The translations under genes were made by a program, and so were the position numbers. Below, in pieces: positions 1 through 7,551 of a DNA stretch of 30,928 nt (position 1 is its first letter; every line of letters begins with the position of its first letter). This DNA is from an uncultured bacterium. Its GTDB lineage: Bacteria; Patescibacteriota; Minisyncoccia; Phycocordibacterales; UBA918. Under the pieces are notes generated by a model that searched no databases, had not been told where the DNA came from, and saw only the letters and a program-made list of their open reading frames with translations. Location of the stretch: assembly GCA_913050645.1 (NCBI GenBank), contig CAJXAG010000005.1:1-30928 (forward strand), given 5' to 3'.

Positions 1-11
1 GCGTTTAGTCG

Positions 12-43
12 GGACCGGCTGCAGCGAAAGCTGCAGCCGGTCC
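12..43 (+). terminator. Perfect 14-bp hairpin with GAAA loop
   Basis: Bases 12-25 and 30-43 are perfectly complementary around a GAAA tetraloop. Only a weak T-rich tail (TTAATCT) follows, so this may be the terminator of a gene lying left of the window or a REP-like hairpin. A GAAA loop also occurs in the hairpin array after the AbrB-type gene. Confidence 0.5.
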
Positions 44-180
44 TTAATCTGCGATTTCATGCTAAAATTGCCATACTACTTGTCCCGTTAGAAATAGCAA
101 GGACGTATATTATGAGTCGATATTACAAACAGTTATCATTTTATTGCAACTAAACACAAGTTGTAACTATTTCTATTGGG

Positions 181-1095
181 ATGAAAAAAATAAACCGATC
201 TGACGCAATCCTCTCTGCACTTCTTGTTGTCATGCTTATAGCAACAGGATACTTTGGGTACCAAACTATGACGCTGAAAAATAAACTCGCTCGTTATACC
301 ATCGATAGTACTAATGCGCTCACACAAAAAGACCAGAAGCTTGCACAGCTGCAGACTGAGAATGAAAAACTGTCAAATACACTGAAAAACGTTGCGGGTG
401 ACCTGGAAGAGCTCGAAGACAACTACCGTAAAGAGAAGGATAAAAACGATGAGTTTGACGACAAAATCCGTGAGATTTCCAAAACGGTTGGTGTACTTAA
501 CAAACTCTCCAAAACTGACGAGGAGCTCCTTCAGAAATACTCAAAGGTATATTTCTTAAATGAAAACTATATCCCGTCTGACATTACACAAATTGAAGAC
601 CAGTACGTACTCCCCGGAAAAGATGCTGCCTTTTTCCACGGCGATGCACTACCGTTCCTTGAAAACATGATTGAAGACGCAGCACGGGACGATATTGACC
701 TCAGCGTTATATCAGCATACCGATCGTTTGACCAACAAGAAGCTCTCAAAGGCCAATATACAACGGTTTACGGATCAGGAGCTAATACCTTTTCAGCTGA
801 CCAAGGGTATTCAGAACACCAGCTTGGAACTACAGTTGATCTGACTGATGCGGCAACTGCCGGTACTTACAACAGTTTTGCTGACACAAAAGCATACGCA
901 TGGCTACTGAAAAACGCTTACAAACATGGCTTCACTCTCTCATATCCTGAAAAAAACGGTTACTACATTTTCGAGCCGTGGCACTGGCGCTTTGTTGGTG
1001 AAGATTTAGCTGAATATCTCTACGATAACGATCTCAATTTCTACGACCTAGAACAACGGGAAATTGATGAGTATCTCATCTCGATCTTCGATTAG
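181..1095 (+). CDS. LdcB/VanY-type D,D- or L,D-carboxypeptidase (M15B), membrane-anchored
   Basis: A 304-aa peptidoglycan carboxypeptidase predicted to trim the terminal D-alanine of stem peptides outside the membrane. Residues about 9-30 form one N-terminal membrane anchor. A charged coiled-coil-like region follows (about 31-110), then an M15B/VanY domain. Visible motifs are SAYRS (178-182), SEHQLG...D with H213 and D220 as zinc ligands, and EPWHWRF with E265 as likely base and H268 as third ligand; these are family assignments. ATG at 181 is chosen because the anchor follows directly; no clear SD precedes it, and TAACTAT just upstream could be a -10. A structured element begins 3 nt after the TAG stop. 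D,D versus L,D specificity cannot be read from sequence alone. Confidence 0.9.
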   Translation: MKKINRSDAILSALLVVMLIATGYFGYQTMTLKNKLARYTIDSTNALTQKDQKLAQLQTENEKLSNTLKNVAGDLEELEDNYRKEKDKNDEFDDKIREISKTVGVLNKLSKTDEELLQKYSKVYFLNENYIPSDITQIEDQYVLPGKDAAFFHGDALPFLENMIEDAARDDIDLSVISAYRSFDQQEALKGQYTTVYGSGANTFSADQGYSEHQLGTTVDLTDAATAGTYNSFADTKAYAWLLKNAYKHGFTLSYPEKNGYYIFEPWHWRFVGEDLAEYLYDNDLNFYDLEQREIDEYLISIFD

Positions 1096-1098
1096 TTT

Positions 1099-1218
1099 CG
1101 CAGCAAAAATCACCACGTCTACTTCGTTGGACTACAAAAAATAACACTTGTCGTACCTCATAGTACGCCTCCTGTTATTTTTCTTGCCCGCCTTGTATCT
1201 GTAGCAATTTTTGCTGCG
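1099..1218 (+). repeat. Three-tier palindromic 3'-UTR element, copy 1
   Basis: This stretch begins 3 nt after the carboxypeptidase stop and is a nested inverted repeat. The outer stem is 1099-1110 with 1207-1218 (12 bp), the middle stem 1137-1146 with 1173-1182 (10 bp), and the apical stem 1152-1156 with 1163-1167. A second copy with related conserved segments (GACTACA, CGTACC, AGTACG) but different, still-paired stems lies at 13024-13150, also directly after a gene and in the same sense relative to it. That pattern suggests a structured RNA or a mobile palindromic element. There is no T-tract, so it is not a simple terminator. Confidence 0.7.
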
Positions 1219-1312
1219 ATACACACATGTTTGCTATTCCACAGCTATTTTCTCTGTCTGTAACCACGATGTATTAATATAGGGAGAGAGCCCTTTGAGA
1301 AAGGAGTTACTG

Positions 1313-1756
1313 ATGTCATACATCGTAGGCATCGCAGAAGAGCAAGACTTTCTCTGCTACTACTGTGATCACCCAATGCATAAACACCAACATGTTGAAG
1401 GTCAGCCAACACCACGCGATGCAATCACCAAAGACCATTACATCGCTCGTGCCTGGGGTGGGCTTACACATCCTTCAAACATGGTGGCGGCATGCTGCCA
1501 GTGCAATAACCTTCGCGGCGACATAGAAGCAGAAGCGTTTAAAAACTTGATGTGGAAATGGTTTAAGCGTAATCCTTACCTTTGGATCCGTTGGCACAAT
1601 GTTGCCAACGAGGAGCTGTATGAACTTAAACTCCAGTGCATCCGGGTGTACGAACGACAACTTCGCGGAAAAGCTCAGCGGTATATCGAATTCGCATACC
1701 ACCATTTCGATTTCACTTTCCGTGAACGTCGCCGCCTTGCACTTACGTATGCATAA
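1313..1756 (+). CDS. HNH endonuclease family protein
   Basis: A 147-aa HNH (ββα-metal) nuclease. It shows a first CYYC zinc pair, then KDHYIARAWGG with the catalytic-type D-H, an N in PSNMVAAC, and a second CCQCN pair. This is the cysteine-bracketed HNH layout of homing, restriction and CRISPR-linked nucleases; the substrate is unknown. ATG 1313 is preferred over an in-frame TTG at 1295 because AAGGAG at 1301-1306 sits 6 nt upstream of it. The C-terminal third is basic and aromatic, which would suit DNA binding. A decayed relative lies at 4923-5307. The gene has its own strong terminator and no visible partner such as a methylase, so it reads as a solitary nuclease. Confidence 0.85.
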   Translation: MSYIVGIAEEQDFLCYYCDHPMHKHQHVEGQPTPRDAITKDHYIARAWGGLTHPSNMVAACCQCNNLRGDIEAEAFKNLMWKWFKRNPYLWIRWHNVANEELYELKLQCIRVYERQLRGKAQRYIEFAYHHFDFTFRERRRLALTYA

Positions 1757-1790
1757 AAAAACAGCGAGACGGAACGTCTCGCTGTTTTTC
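1757..1790. terminator. Bidirectional rho-independent terminator
   Basis: The stem pairs 1759-1771 with 1775-1787 around a GAA loop, with an A-tract on the left and a T-tract on the right. It lies between the convergent HNH gene and the thrombospondin-repeat gene and can serve both. Confidence 0.9.
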
Positions 1791-1793
1791 TAT

Positions 1794-3011
1794 TTATTGA
1801 TTTACGTGCGTATGCTCTTGTTCATCTTCTGCTTCACCAAGCACCTCCTCCTCTGGTCTGCGCAGTACAATTGCAAACATACTCGCGATCACAAGTCCTG
1901 CAAATCCTAAACCAACCCATGGAACCCAAGCATACTGTTCAGTTAGACGACTCTCCTCATCGTCGCAGACATCTCCAATACCGTCACCATCTTCGTCTGC
2001 CTGATACTTGTTTGGATCGTCTGGACAGTTATCTTCGCTATTGATGCGTCCATCACGATCATAGTCATCACACACATCACCACGCCCGTTCCCATCAACA
2101 TCAGTTTGTGCCTCATTTGCTATCGACACACAGTTGTCAACGATATCTGCAACACCATCTGCATCACTATCCGCTATGACATAGTGCGGATTAGGAGACG
2201 TTGGTGTAACACCCAGCAGCTGCACCCCTTCATCATCGCGTAAGTCCCCTGCTTCACCAGTTGGGATCCGGATTGGTCGATCGGGGTTTATGTAGATTGT
2301 GTACGCATACTGCGGTTGTGCAAGAAAACGCACTGAACGCTGTGTACTCTTTTCTACAGTATCCTGCAACAGCTTCACTTCAGTTACACGTAAAGGCTGC
2401 GCATACTCGAGTACGATACTCCACTTTGATGCAGTGGTTTCCGGAAAGCGAATGGTGTTACTATTTAAACGCTTTTTAGCTACCACTGTTGATTCAATTC
2501 CCTGTGCGTCAGTTGCATATACCGCAACATACGTTGGTCGCGCTACATTTTGCGCAAGTGACAGCACAATACCGGAGGAAGTTACAGTATTCACACTATC
2601 CAACTCTATCTGTGCTGACCCTTCCCCACTTTGTGGCAATGCAAAATGTACACTGGTGTCGTAATCCTCATCAATGAGGTACTGTGCGGGCTCTGATGCG
2701 TTCGCCTGTACGGTGAGTATTGCAGGCTGTTGAATAGTCTCTACCTGATAACGATATGGTATAAACGAGTCAGTATTTTCTTCGTATACTCCAAATGTTG
2801 TCCGCCCAATATGCGTTGCCAGCGGTACTTCAACAACTGTTGGCACCAAAATCTCATCTGCGGTTACCTGTGACGTGAGTGTAAACGCCTCACGTACATC
2901 TGCTGCTGCGTAAGCTTCTGAATCAAATATCGGTACCGGTGTACGCGCCTGTCCAGCAAACGGTACGATAAGCACAGCAACACAACACGTTATAACAAAA
3001 GTTTTTTTCAT
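1794..3011 (-). CDS. Secreted/anchored protein with thrombospondin type 3 repeats (DUF3999-like N-terminus?)
   Basis: A 405-aa envelope protein. A signal peptide occupies about residues 1-22. Residues about 30-275 are beta-rich, and the start of this region resembles DUF3999 (my recognition, not a search). Residues about 281-352 carry thrombospondin type 3 calcium-binding repeats (DSDADG, DVDGNGRGD, DYDRDG, DEDGDGIGD, with paired NC and VC cysteines). One transmembrane helix (about 362-384) and a short acidic tail follow. ATG is 1 nt after the stop of the DUF2339 gene, so the two are probably translationally coupled. DUF2339 and DUF3999 genes are known neighbours in other bacteria, which supports joint action at the envelope. 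Function is unknown. Confidence 0.75.
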   Translation of the reverse strand: MKKTFVITCCVAVLIVPFAGQARTPVPIFDSEAYAAADVREAFTLTSQVTADEILVPTVVEVPLATHIGRTTFGVYEENTDSFIPYRYQVETIQQPAILTVQANASEPAQYLIDEDYDTSVHFALPQSGEGSAQIELDSVNTVTSSGIVLSLAQNVARPTYVAVYATDAQGIESTVVAKKRLNSNTIRFPETTASKWSIVLEYAQPLRVTEVKLLQDTVEKSTQRSVRFLAQPQYAYTIYINPDRPIRIPTGEAGDLRDDEGVQLLGVTPTSPNPHYVIADSDADGVADIVDNCVSIANEAQTDVDGNGRGDVCDDYDRDGRINSEDNCPDDPNKYQADEDGDGIGDVCDDEESRLTEQYAWVPWVGLGFAGLVIASMFAIVLRRPEEEVLGEAEDEQEHTHVNQ

Positions 3012-3012
3012 A

Positions 3013-4809
3013 TTATTCTTGAATTACATCAGTCTGCTGCTTCCCTTTCCCGATAAACGCGGTTGATATGAGTAGCACACCAACGGCACCGAAGGTAATC
3101 ACACGACCAAAGAGTTCCATTTGCCACACATCAATCAACAACAATCGTGCTACGACCAGGCCAAGCAACACTCCCCCAAGAGTAGCCAGTGGCATGTCGT
3201 CTTCGAGTTTGCCGCGGATGAAGAACGCTAAACCAAGAATCGTGTAGATAACCAAGGAGACAAAGGTGGCACTATCGTCTGGCATAATTGCATGTGTCAT
3301 AAGCCACACAAGTATCAGAAGATACGCAACGCCACCTATACTCAGCACCTGCGCCGCAACAGGAGTCGCTTCTCCTGCTTTCTTTGCTCCCAGTAACACC
3401 AGTCCACTCACCATCAGCGTTACCGTAAGAATCACCAACGCAAAGAAGTGTTCATGCGTGATACTGTCACGCCATGCATATGAAGTTATATGCTCCAATG
3501 ACAATACGACAGGTACCGCAAACAACAAACTTAAGCGCTGTGCAACCTGTACATCACGCAGCAACACCGCTGCCAGAAGTACTATTGTGGCAGCCTCAAG
3601 AGTGTACGCAATGGTCAACAGCGCACCATCAAGCTCTACTGCTGTAGCAGCCCCCATGAGTAAGACGCCTACTGCACTATAAATATAGAACGGCACTCGG
3701 TAGTTGGTGTGTACGTATACCACAAAAGCCCCTGAACTAAACACCAGCATCCATGCAATATACAGAAGACTTTGCCACTGCGGCGAAGCGGCAACCATGA
3801 TCCAGCTCATCAAGTACACAGCGGTGAAAACCGCGGTAATGATCTGTCCCTGTCGGGCTTCCGGTGCAGGACGCTGCAGAATACCAACGATGTTGCTCAC
3901 AAAGAAGACTGCCGTAAAGGCAAATGCAAACAGGAGGCCTATAAGCTCGTCTTCCCTCCCTCCCATCCCCCACAGTGGGAGACTGTAGAAGAATGCAAGG
4001 AGCAACGCAGAAAACGTCAGTACATTTGAACCTGTCAGACGTACTACCCACAGTGTACCGAGCACCACCAACATCAAGTACGACAGGAGCGTCAAGGTAT
4101 TTGGTTCTGGTGGATTAGTAAGAAATGGCGCAATACCTGCAAGTACCAGTCCTGCAAACGCCAATTCAGGACGGTGGTACCGCACACTCACAAACGCAAC
4201 AAACACAACGGACGCAAACATCAAACCAAGTGCCGTAGCCGGAGTGAAGAAATCATATACTTCACGTGCTGCAAACACCGTAATGAGAACCACCGTTGAT
4301 CCCAATACGGTAAAAATCGCCCCCTGATGCTTTTGTATCGGTATCCGCCACACACCAAGCGTCATGAAAAGCACGCCGGCAACCAAACCAAGCACAATAC
4401 GTCCCATCGGGCCTATCCAATTGTTTGCAAACGCATAGTTTACAAACCACCCAAACGCAATAATAAGCAAGAATGCACCAAGCTTTACGAAAAAATCTTC
4501 CTTCAACCATGCCAGGAATCGGTCAGCGCCGGTTGGCTCATAGACCATCGGCTGCTGCGGAGCAGCTGGTGGTGGTACTCCCTGTGCCTGTGCACGTGAT
4601 GCATAGAGATCCGCTGCTTCGGGTGCAGCAGCGTCAATAAATGCAGAAGACAGCTGCTGTGTCTCTGGTTGCGTTGGTGGCACCACAGGCACCCCTGTCT
4701 CCTGCACCTGCCCAGAGCGCAAGTGGTTCACCTCATTCTCAAGGCGTGTCAATTTTATACCCAGGTAAAACGCATATACGCCTACCAATATTGCTAATAG
4801 AACTCCCAT
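3013..4809 (-). CDS. DUF2339 polytopic membrane protein
   Basis: A 598-aa protein. The N-terminal membrane helix is followed by a short coiled coil (KLTRLENEVNHLRSG, about 24-38), the usual DUF2339 opening. A Pro/Gln-rich linker (about 40-92) precedes well over a dozen hydrophobic helices that run almost to the C-terminus, with short loops and few charges. No catalytic motif is visible. It is the first gene of a two-gene operon with the thrombospondin-repeat protein, 1 nt apart. A candidate -10 (TATACT) lies roughly 30 nt before the start. Family function is not established; transport or envelope organisation is only a guess. Confidence 0.85.
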   Translation of the reverse strand: MGVLLAILVGVYAFYLGIKLTRLENEVNHLRSGQVQETGVPVVPPTQPETQQLSSAFIDAAAPEAADLYASRAQAQGVPPPAAPQQPMVYEPTGADRFLAWLKEDFFVKLGAFLLIIAFGWFVNYAFANNWIGPMGRIVLGLVAGVLFMTLGVWRIPIQKHQGAIFTVLGSTVVLITVFAAREVYDFFTPATALGLMFASVVFVAFVSVRYHRPELAFAGLVLAGIAPFLTNPPEPNTLTLLSYLMLVVLGTLWVVRLTGSNVLTFSALLLAFFYSLPLWGMGGREDELIGLLFAFAFTAVFFVSNIVGILQRPAPEARQGQIITAVFTAVYLMSWIMVAASPQWQSLLYIAWMLVFSSGAFVVYVHTNYRVPFYIYSAVGVLLMGAATAVELDGALLTIAYTLEAATIVLLAAVLLRDVQVAQRLSLLFAVPVVLSLEHITSYAWRDSITHEHFFALVILTVTLMVSGLVLLGAKKAGEATPVAAQVLSIGGVAYLLILVWLMTHAIMPDDSATFVSLVIYTILGLAFFIRGKLEDDMPLATLGGVLLGLVVARLLLIDVWQMELFGRVITFGAVGVLLISTAFIGKGKQQTDVIQE

Positions 4810-4922
4810 AGTAAATTGTTTATTTGAATATACTCTTAGTATACAGGCTCCTGCATCGTATATTCCAACTTATTTACTTTTTGTGTTTTTGCGATATGGT
4901 ATGCCCTAGAAAGGGGGATTTC

Positions 4923-5307
4923 ATGATTGACCTCATAGTTCTTTCTAAACGACAAAATCATCGGTGCACGTACTGTGGTATCACACTCACATTTGAAGAT
5001 CCTACCAACTTATCTGCCGCAACACGTGACCACTTCATACCCCGCGCTCGCGGTTGATTAAATCATCAAGAAAACCTCGTTGCAGCATGCCTCCACTGCA
5101 ATACATGGCGTGGAAAAAAAGATGCAGATAGTTTTTTTTAAAAAGGTTGCACTACTCTTAGAAGCAGCGCCTGTCCATCTCCAACAACTCGAACAACGTC
5201 TTGAGAGACTATGTGCAGCGCAAGCTCGTAAACCATCTCAAAAAAATCATCGGTACCTTCGCTTTACACGACGACAAATAAAACATGTTTCGTACTACGT
5301 ACGATAA
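4923..5307 (+). pseudogene. Decayed HNH endonuclease, paralogue of the gene at 1313
   Basis: From ATG 4923, with an SD-like AAAGGGGG just upstream, the frame encodes CTYC, TRDHFIPRARG, then an in-frame TGA at 5055-5057. It continues as LNHQENLVAACLHCNTWRG, matching the intact gene's GLTHPSNMVAACCQCN. The TGA sits where the intact protein has glycine, so one G-to-T change of GGA would explain it. After a run of eight T (5132-5139) the match continues in the +1 frame (from FKKVALLL), as expected from one inserted T. Two independent lesions make this a pseudogene. The promoter-like TATGGT, the SD and a downstream terminator survive. Confidence 0.85.
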
Positions 5308-5340
5308 AAGCCAGTAGAACTTCTACTGGCTTTTCTTTTA
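5306..5340. terminator. Bidirectional terminator between HNH pseudogene and tatD
   Basis: Bases 5306-5319 pair perfectly with 5321-5334, with an A-tract and a T-tract on the two flanks. It lies between convergent reading frames. Confidence 0.85.
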
Positions 5341-6273
5341 CAAATTGTATAAACGCTGTGCATTTTCCAGGAGCTGCAGCCGTACCTTTTCTTCATCTTC
5401 ACCCTTTATTGCAGCGATCTTTTTATAAACCTCTTTGACCATGGTTGGGTCACACCGCTTCCCTCTGTATGGCACCGGTGCTACATACGGGCAGTCCGTC
5501 TCCGCATGTAAGAGGTCAAGCGGCGTGTTGCGAACCACTTCCTCATAGTCTTTGGCAAATGTAATTACTCCCGTAAATGAAATGGTACCTCCAATGTTAA
5601 AAAACTTCTGTGCTTGTTCCCAACTCCCCGCATAGAAATGAATATTAAATGGTACCTTTGCATATTGCTTGAGTATGTCATACACGTCTTCATAGACACT
5701 CCGCCCGGTTGGACTTTCGCCACCCGGCTTTGGGCCGCGCGTGTGAATCATAAGGGGAAGCTTCAGTTTGTTTGCCAATTGGATCTGCGCAATAAAGGCC
5801 GCTTCTTGCACTCCATGACTCTCAGGGTCAGTATGATACTTCGCTTCGCTCTCTACCTTCTTTCGCTCGGTCATACGAACACCAGGGGTGCTCGAACGAC
5901 TCTCACTCAATCGGTAGTAGTCAAAACCACATTCCCCAATACCAACTACTTTCGGTGACTGTGCAAGTTCGCGATAGAAATCAGCTTCAAACACTTCACC
6001 CTTACTTGTAAACGCTTGCCCCCCTTCCCCAATCTCATCCTCGTCATGCATACCCGACACGGTCTGTATCGGATGTAACCCCACAATGGCATAACAATTA
6101 TCAAACGACTGTGCGAGCTGTACGGCATTTTTGCTCGTACTTTCTTTGGTTCCCACGTTAATCATCGCCACCCCTTCCCTTGCACAGGTATCAATAACCA
6201 CATTTCGATCTTCCGCAAACGCTGAGAGATTTACATGTGCATGTGTGTCTATATATTTAAATGTATTTACCAT
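5338..6273 (-). CDS. tatD: TatD-family metal-dependent deoxyribonuclease
   Basis: A 311-aa TIM-barrel hydrolase of the TatD (YcfH/YabD) family, acting as 3'-5' exonuclease or D-aminoacyl-type hydrolase in characterised members. Metal ligands expected for the family are visible: H11 and H13 in DTHAH, E114 in GIGECGFD, H177 in MIHTRG, H212 in IHFYAGS and D260 in AETDCPY. It is longer than the usual roughly 255-265 aa because of two inserts, about 75-96 (acidic) and about 121-152 (Ser/Arg/Lys/Glu-rich). The second coincides with DNA rich in GAGCGAA-type repeats and a GTATGA/TCATAC inverted repeat, suggesting insertion of a palindromic element. A possible -10 (TATGAT, 6295-6300) lies before the start; the divergent TrpR-like gene shares the intergenic palindrome. 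Confidence 0.92.
   Translation of the reverse strand: MVNTFKYIDTHAHVNLSAFAEDRNVVIDTCAREGVAMINVGTKESTSKNAVQLAQSFDNCYAIVGLHPIQTVSGMHDEDEIGEGGQAFTSKGEVFEADFYRELAQSPKVVGIGECGFDYYRLSESRSSTPGVRMTERKKVESEAKYHTDPESHGVQEAAFIAQIQLANKLKLPLMIHTRGPKPGGESPTGRSVYEDVYDILKQYAKVPFNIHFYAGSWEQAQKFFNIGGTISFTGVITFAKDYEEVVRNTPLDLLHAETDCPYVAPVPYRGKRCDPTMVKEVYKKIAAIKGEDEEKVRLQLLENAQRLYNL
5831..5876. repeat. Palindromic element-like insert inside tatD
   Basis: GTATGA (5831-5836) and TCATAC (5871-5876) are inverted repeats around TTCGCTTCGCT and TTTCGCTCGG motifs. The stretch encodes part of an extra Ser/Arg/Glu-rich loop not expected in TatD. The vocabulary resembles the insert at the start of metG (CGTTCGCTCGG). This resembles protein-coding palindromic elements described in Rickettsia, but homology is not shown. 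Confidence 0.4.
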
Positions 6274-6307
6274 ATTAAAAGCTTATTTTGCACATCATAC
6301 CATATCA

Positions 6308-6335
6308 CAAACCTTCCAATCGATTGGAAGGTTTG
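6308..6335. promoter_or_regulatory. 28-bp perfect palindrome, putative operator of the TrpR-like gene 1
   Basis: The site is self-complementary with no loop, centred on ATCGAT, with core AACCTT-N12-AAGGTT. It lies between divergent tatD and the TrpR-like gene, ending 13 nt before the latter's ATG, where it would cover the promoter. The same core recurs exactly downstream of the gene (6747-6788). Autoregulation is inferred from family habit (TrpR operators are symmetric and TrpR autoregulates). Confidence 0.75.
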
Positions 6336-6348
6336 ATAAGCTAGTGTA

Positions 6349-6753
6349 ATGGTACATTTGAATAAAAATCAGTTGACACAGAAGCAACTAGATCAATTAT
6401 TTGCACAGATGGGTCAAACTCTCGGAAAACTGAAAATTGTACAGAGCGAGCTCTTCCTTACCGAGCTTCTCGGTAAGGAAGAGCGCATCATGCTTGCAAA
6501 AAGACTTGCAACAATCATCCTACTCACTGAAGGAAAATCCCTCTACAGTATTTCTCGTATACTGAAGATCAGTCCGAGTACTGCCAATAGCCTGAAACAA
6601 GAACTTGAGAAAGGTGCATATACTCAAATACTAAGCAGTATTGGGAAAAGTAAGAAAAACTATTTTGAATTTCTAAATACACTCGACAACATTCTACATC
6701 TTGGTGGCATTCTCCCTCACTACAACGGTCTCGACCGATACAACGGACTCTAA
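6349..6753 (+). CDS. TrpR-superfamily (YerC/YecD-like) transcriptional regulator 1
   Basis: A 134-aa all-helical protein of the Trp repressor superfamily. The conserved block LLGKEERIMLAKRL (about 40-53) is followed by a helix-turn-helix at about 64-85 (SLYSISRILKISPSTANSLK) and a C-terminal ILHLGGILPHY signature shared with the paralogue at 9083. Whether it binds tryptophan is unknown; no trp biosynthesis genes are nearby. There is no SD, and the upstream palindrome ends just before the start. The stop codon itself lies inside the downstream palindrome. The gene is a self-contained cassette of site, regulator, site. The target beyond itself could be divergent tatD or the convergent kinase. 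Confidence 0.88.
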   Translation: MVHLNKNQLTQKQLDQLFAQMGQTLGKLKIVQSELFLTELLGKEERIMLAKRLATIILLTEGKSLYSISRILKISPSTANSLKQELEKGAYTQILSSIGKSKKNYFEFLNTLDNILHLGGILPHYNGLDRYNGL

Positions 6754-6788
6754 AAAACCTTCCAATCGATTGGAAGGTTTTTTAGAGT
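6747..6788. terminator. 42-bp perfect palindrome: bidirectional terminator carrying the operator core
   Basis: It is perfectly self-complementary over 42 bp, with A6 and T6 tracts flanking the same AACCTT-N12-AAGGTT core as upstream of the gene. It contains the stop codon of the TrpR-like gene and ends 2 nt before the stop of the convergent kinase gene. It should terminate both transcripts and may also be bound by the regulator. Confidence 0.85.
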
Positions 6789-6789
6789 G

Positions 6790-7308
6790 TCAGTTGAAAT
6801 GTTTCATAATGTCATCTGTAACTTGCTCAAGGGGCTGTTCAGCATCAATCACTACAGCCCCTGCTTGTATCATCATCTCGTCAAACACTTCTTTCCATTC
6901 CAATATTCGTTTTTGCACACCTTCATCTGTTCCAAATGGATTTGTACTGCGAGTTTGTAGCCTGTGTATCGTTGTGGATGGAGAACACTGGAGTAGCAAA
7001 GATGTACCAAACAATGGTAGAAAATCACTATTGTCACCAACACACCCAAATACCGCGACATTCCCATTAGCCTGATCCATCATTTTTTTCAATGATTCCA
7101 TGTCGCACTTATACTCATGGTGATCCATAAAATCATTATCAGGATTATCTACAACCACCCGTTCTCCAGTTTCATTATGAACCCATCCACACAAACCGGG
7201 GATATGATCAATATCAATGGCTACAACACCTCTTTGTGCCAGCTCTCCAGCGACAGTGGATTTACCTGCACCAGCGATTCCGGTTATAAAGATCTTCTTA
7301 CTCGTCAT
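6790..7308 (-). CDS. P-loop nucleoside/nucleotide kinase-like AAA protein
   Basis: A 172-aa protein with Walker A GIAGAGKST (10-18) next to the N-terminus, followed by ELAQRGVVAIDIDHIPG, the layout of small AAA_18/adenylate-kinase-like kinases. A mid-protein stretch GNVAVFGCVGDN resembles the core strand before a lid region. Substrate cannot be assigned. ATG 7308 is preferred to an in-frame TTG at 7317; it overlaps the 3' end of the upstream gene by 11 nt, so the two are co-transcribed. It is the last gene of a four-gene operon (8659 to 6790) and stops with TGA just before the bidirectional palindrome. Confidence 0.75.
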   Translation of the reverse strand: MTSKKIFITGIAGAGKSTVAGELAQRGVVAIDIDHIPGLCGWVHNETGERVVVDNPDNDFMDHHEYKCDMESLKKMMDQANGNVAVFGCVGDNSDFLPLFGTSLLLQCSPSTTIHRLQTRSTNPFGTDEGVQKRILEWKEVFDEMMIQAGAVVIDAEQPLEQVTDDIMKHFN

Positions 7309-7549
7309 ACTTTTCAATCCACATCTTTTTAACTACCGGTAATGAGAGCGTTGAGAAAATATACCCACCTGTTGGTACTAAAGCACTTAAAAGATATCCA
7401 TCCACACCAATATGCTTCATGAAAATCGCAGCGACGACATAGGTCATAAACGCGATAATGCCGCGACGTGTTTTGCTTGTCTCCCATGCCTTTTCCATCT
7501 CCACACGATGATTGCGCTCAAGAATATTTTCTACACTTTGCATACTCAT
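7298..7549 (-). CDS. Small two-helix membrane protein
   Basis: An 83-aa protein with a charged N-terminus (about 1-28) and two hydrophobic segments (about 29-47 and 52-72), ending in a basic/acidic tail. No enzyme motif is visible. It sits between the alpha/beta hydrolase (2 nt gap upstream) and the P-loop kinase (11-nt overlap downstream), so it is part of the operon. An ATG two codons downstream is an alternative start. Function is not recognised. Confidence 0.7.
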   Translation of the reverse strand: MSMQSVENILERNHRVEMEKAWETSKTRRGIIAFMTYVVAAIFMKHIGVDGYLLSALVPTGGYIFSTLSLPVVKKMWIEKYDE

Positions 7550-7551
7550 AT

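Noticed and set aside
5055..5057. TGA read as glycine (Gracilibacteria/SR1-type code), suggested by TGA at a conserved Gly in the HNH copy
   Set aside because: Several other genes end naturally with TGA, including two ATGA overlaps and a TGA directly before a terminator; the same HNH copy also has a frameshift.
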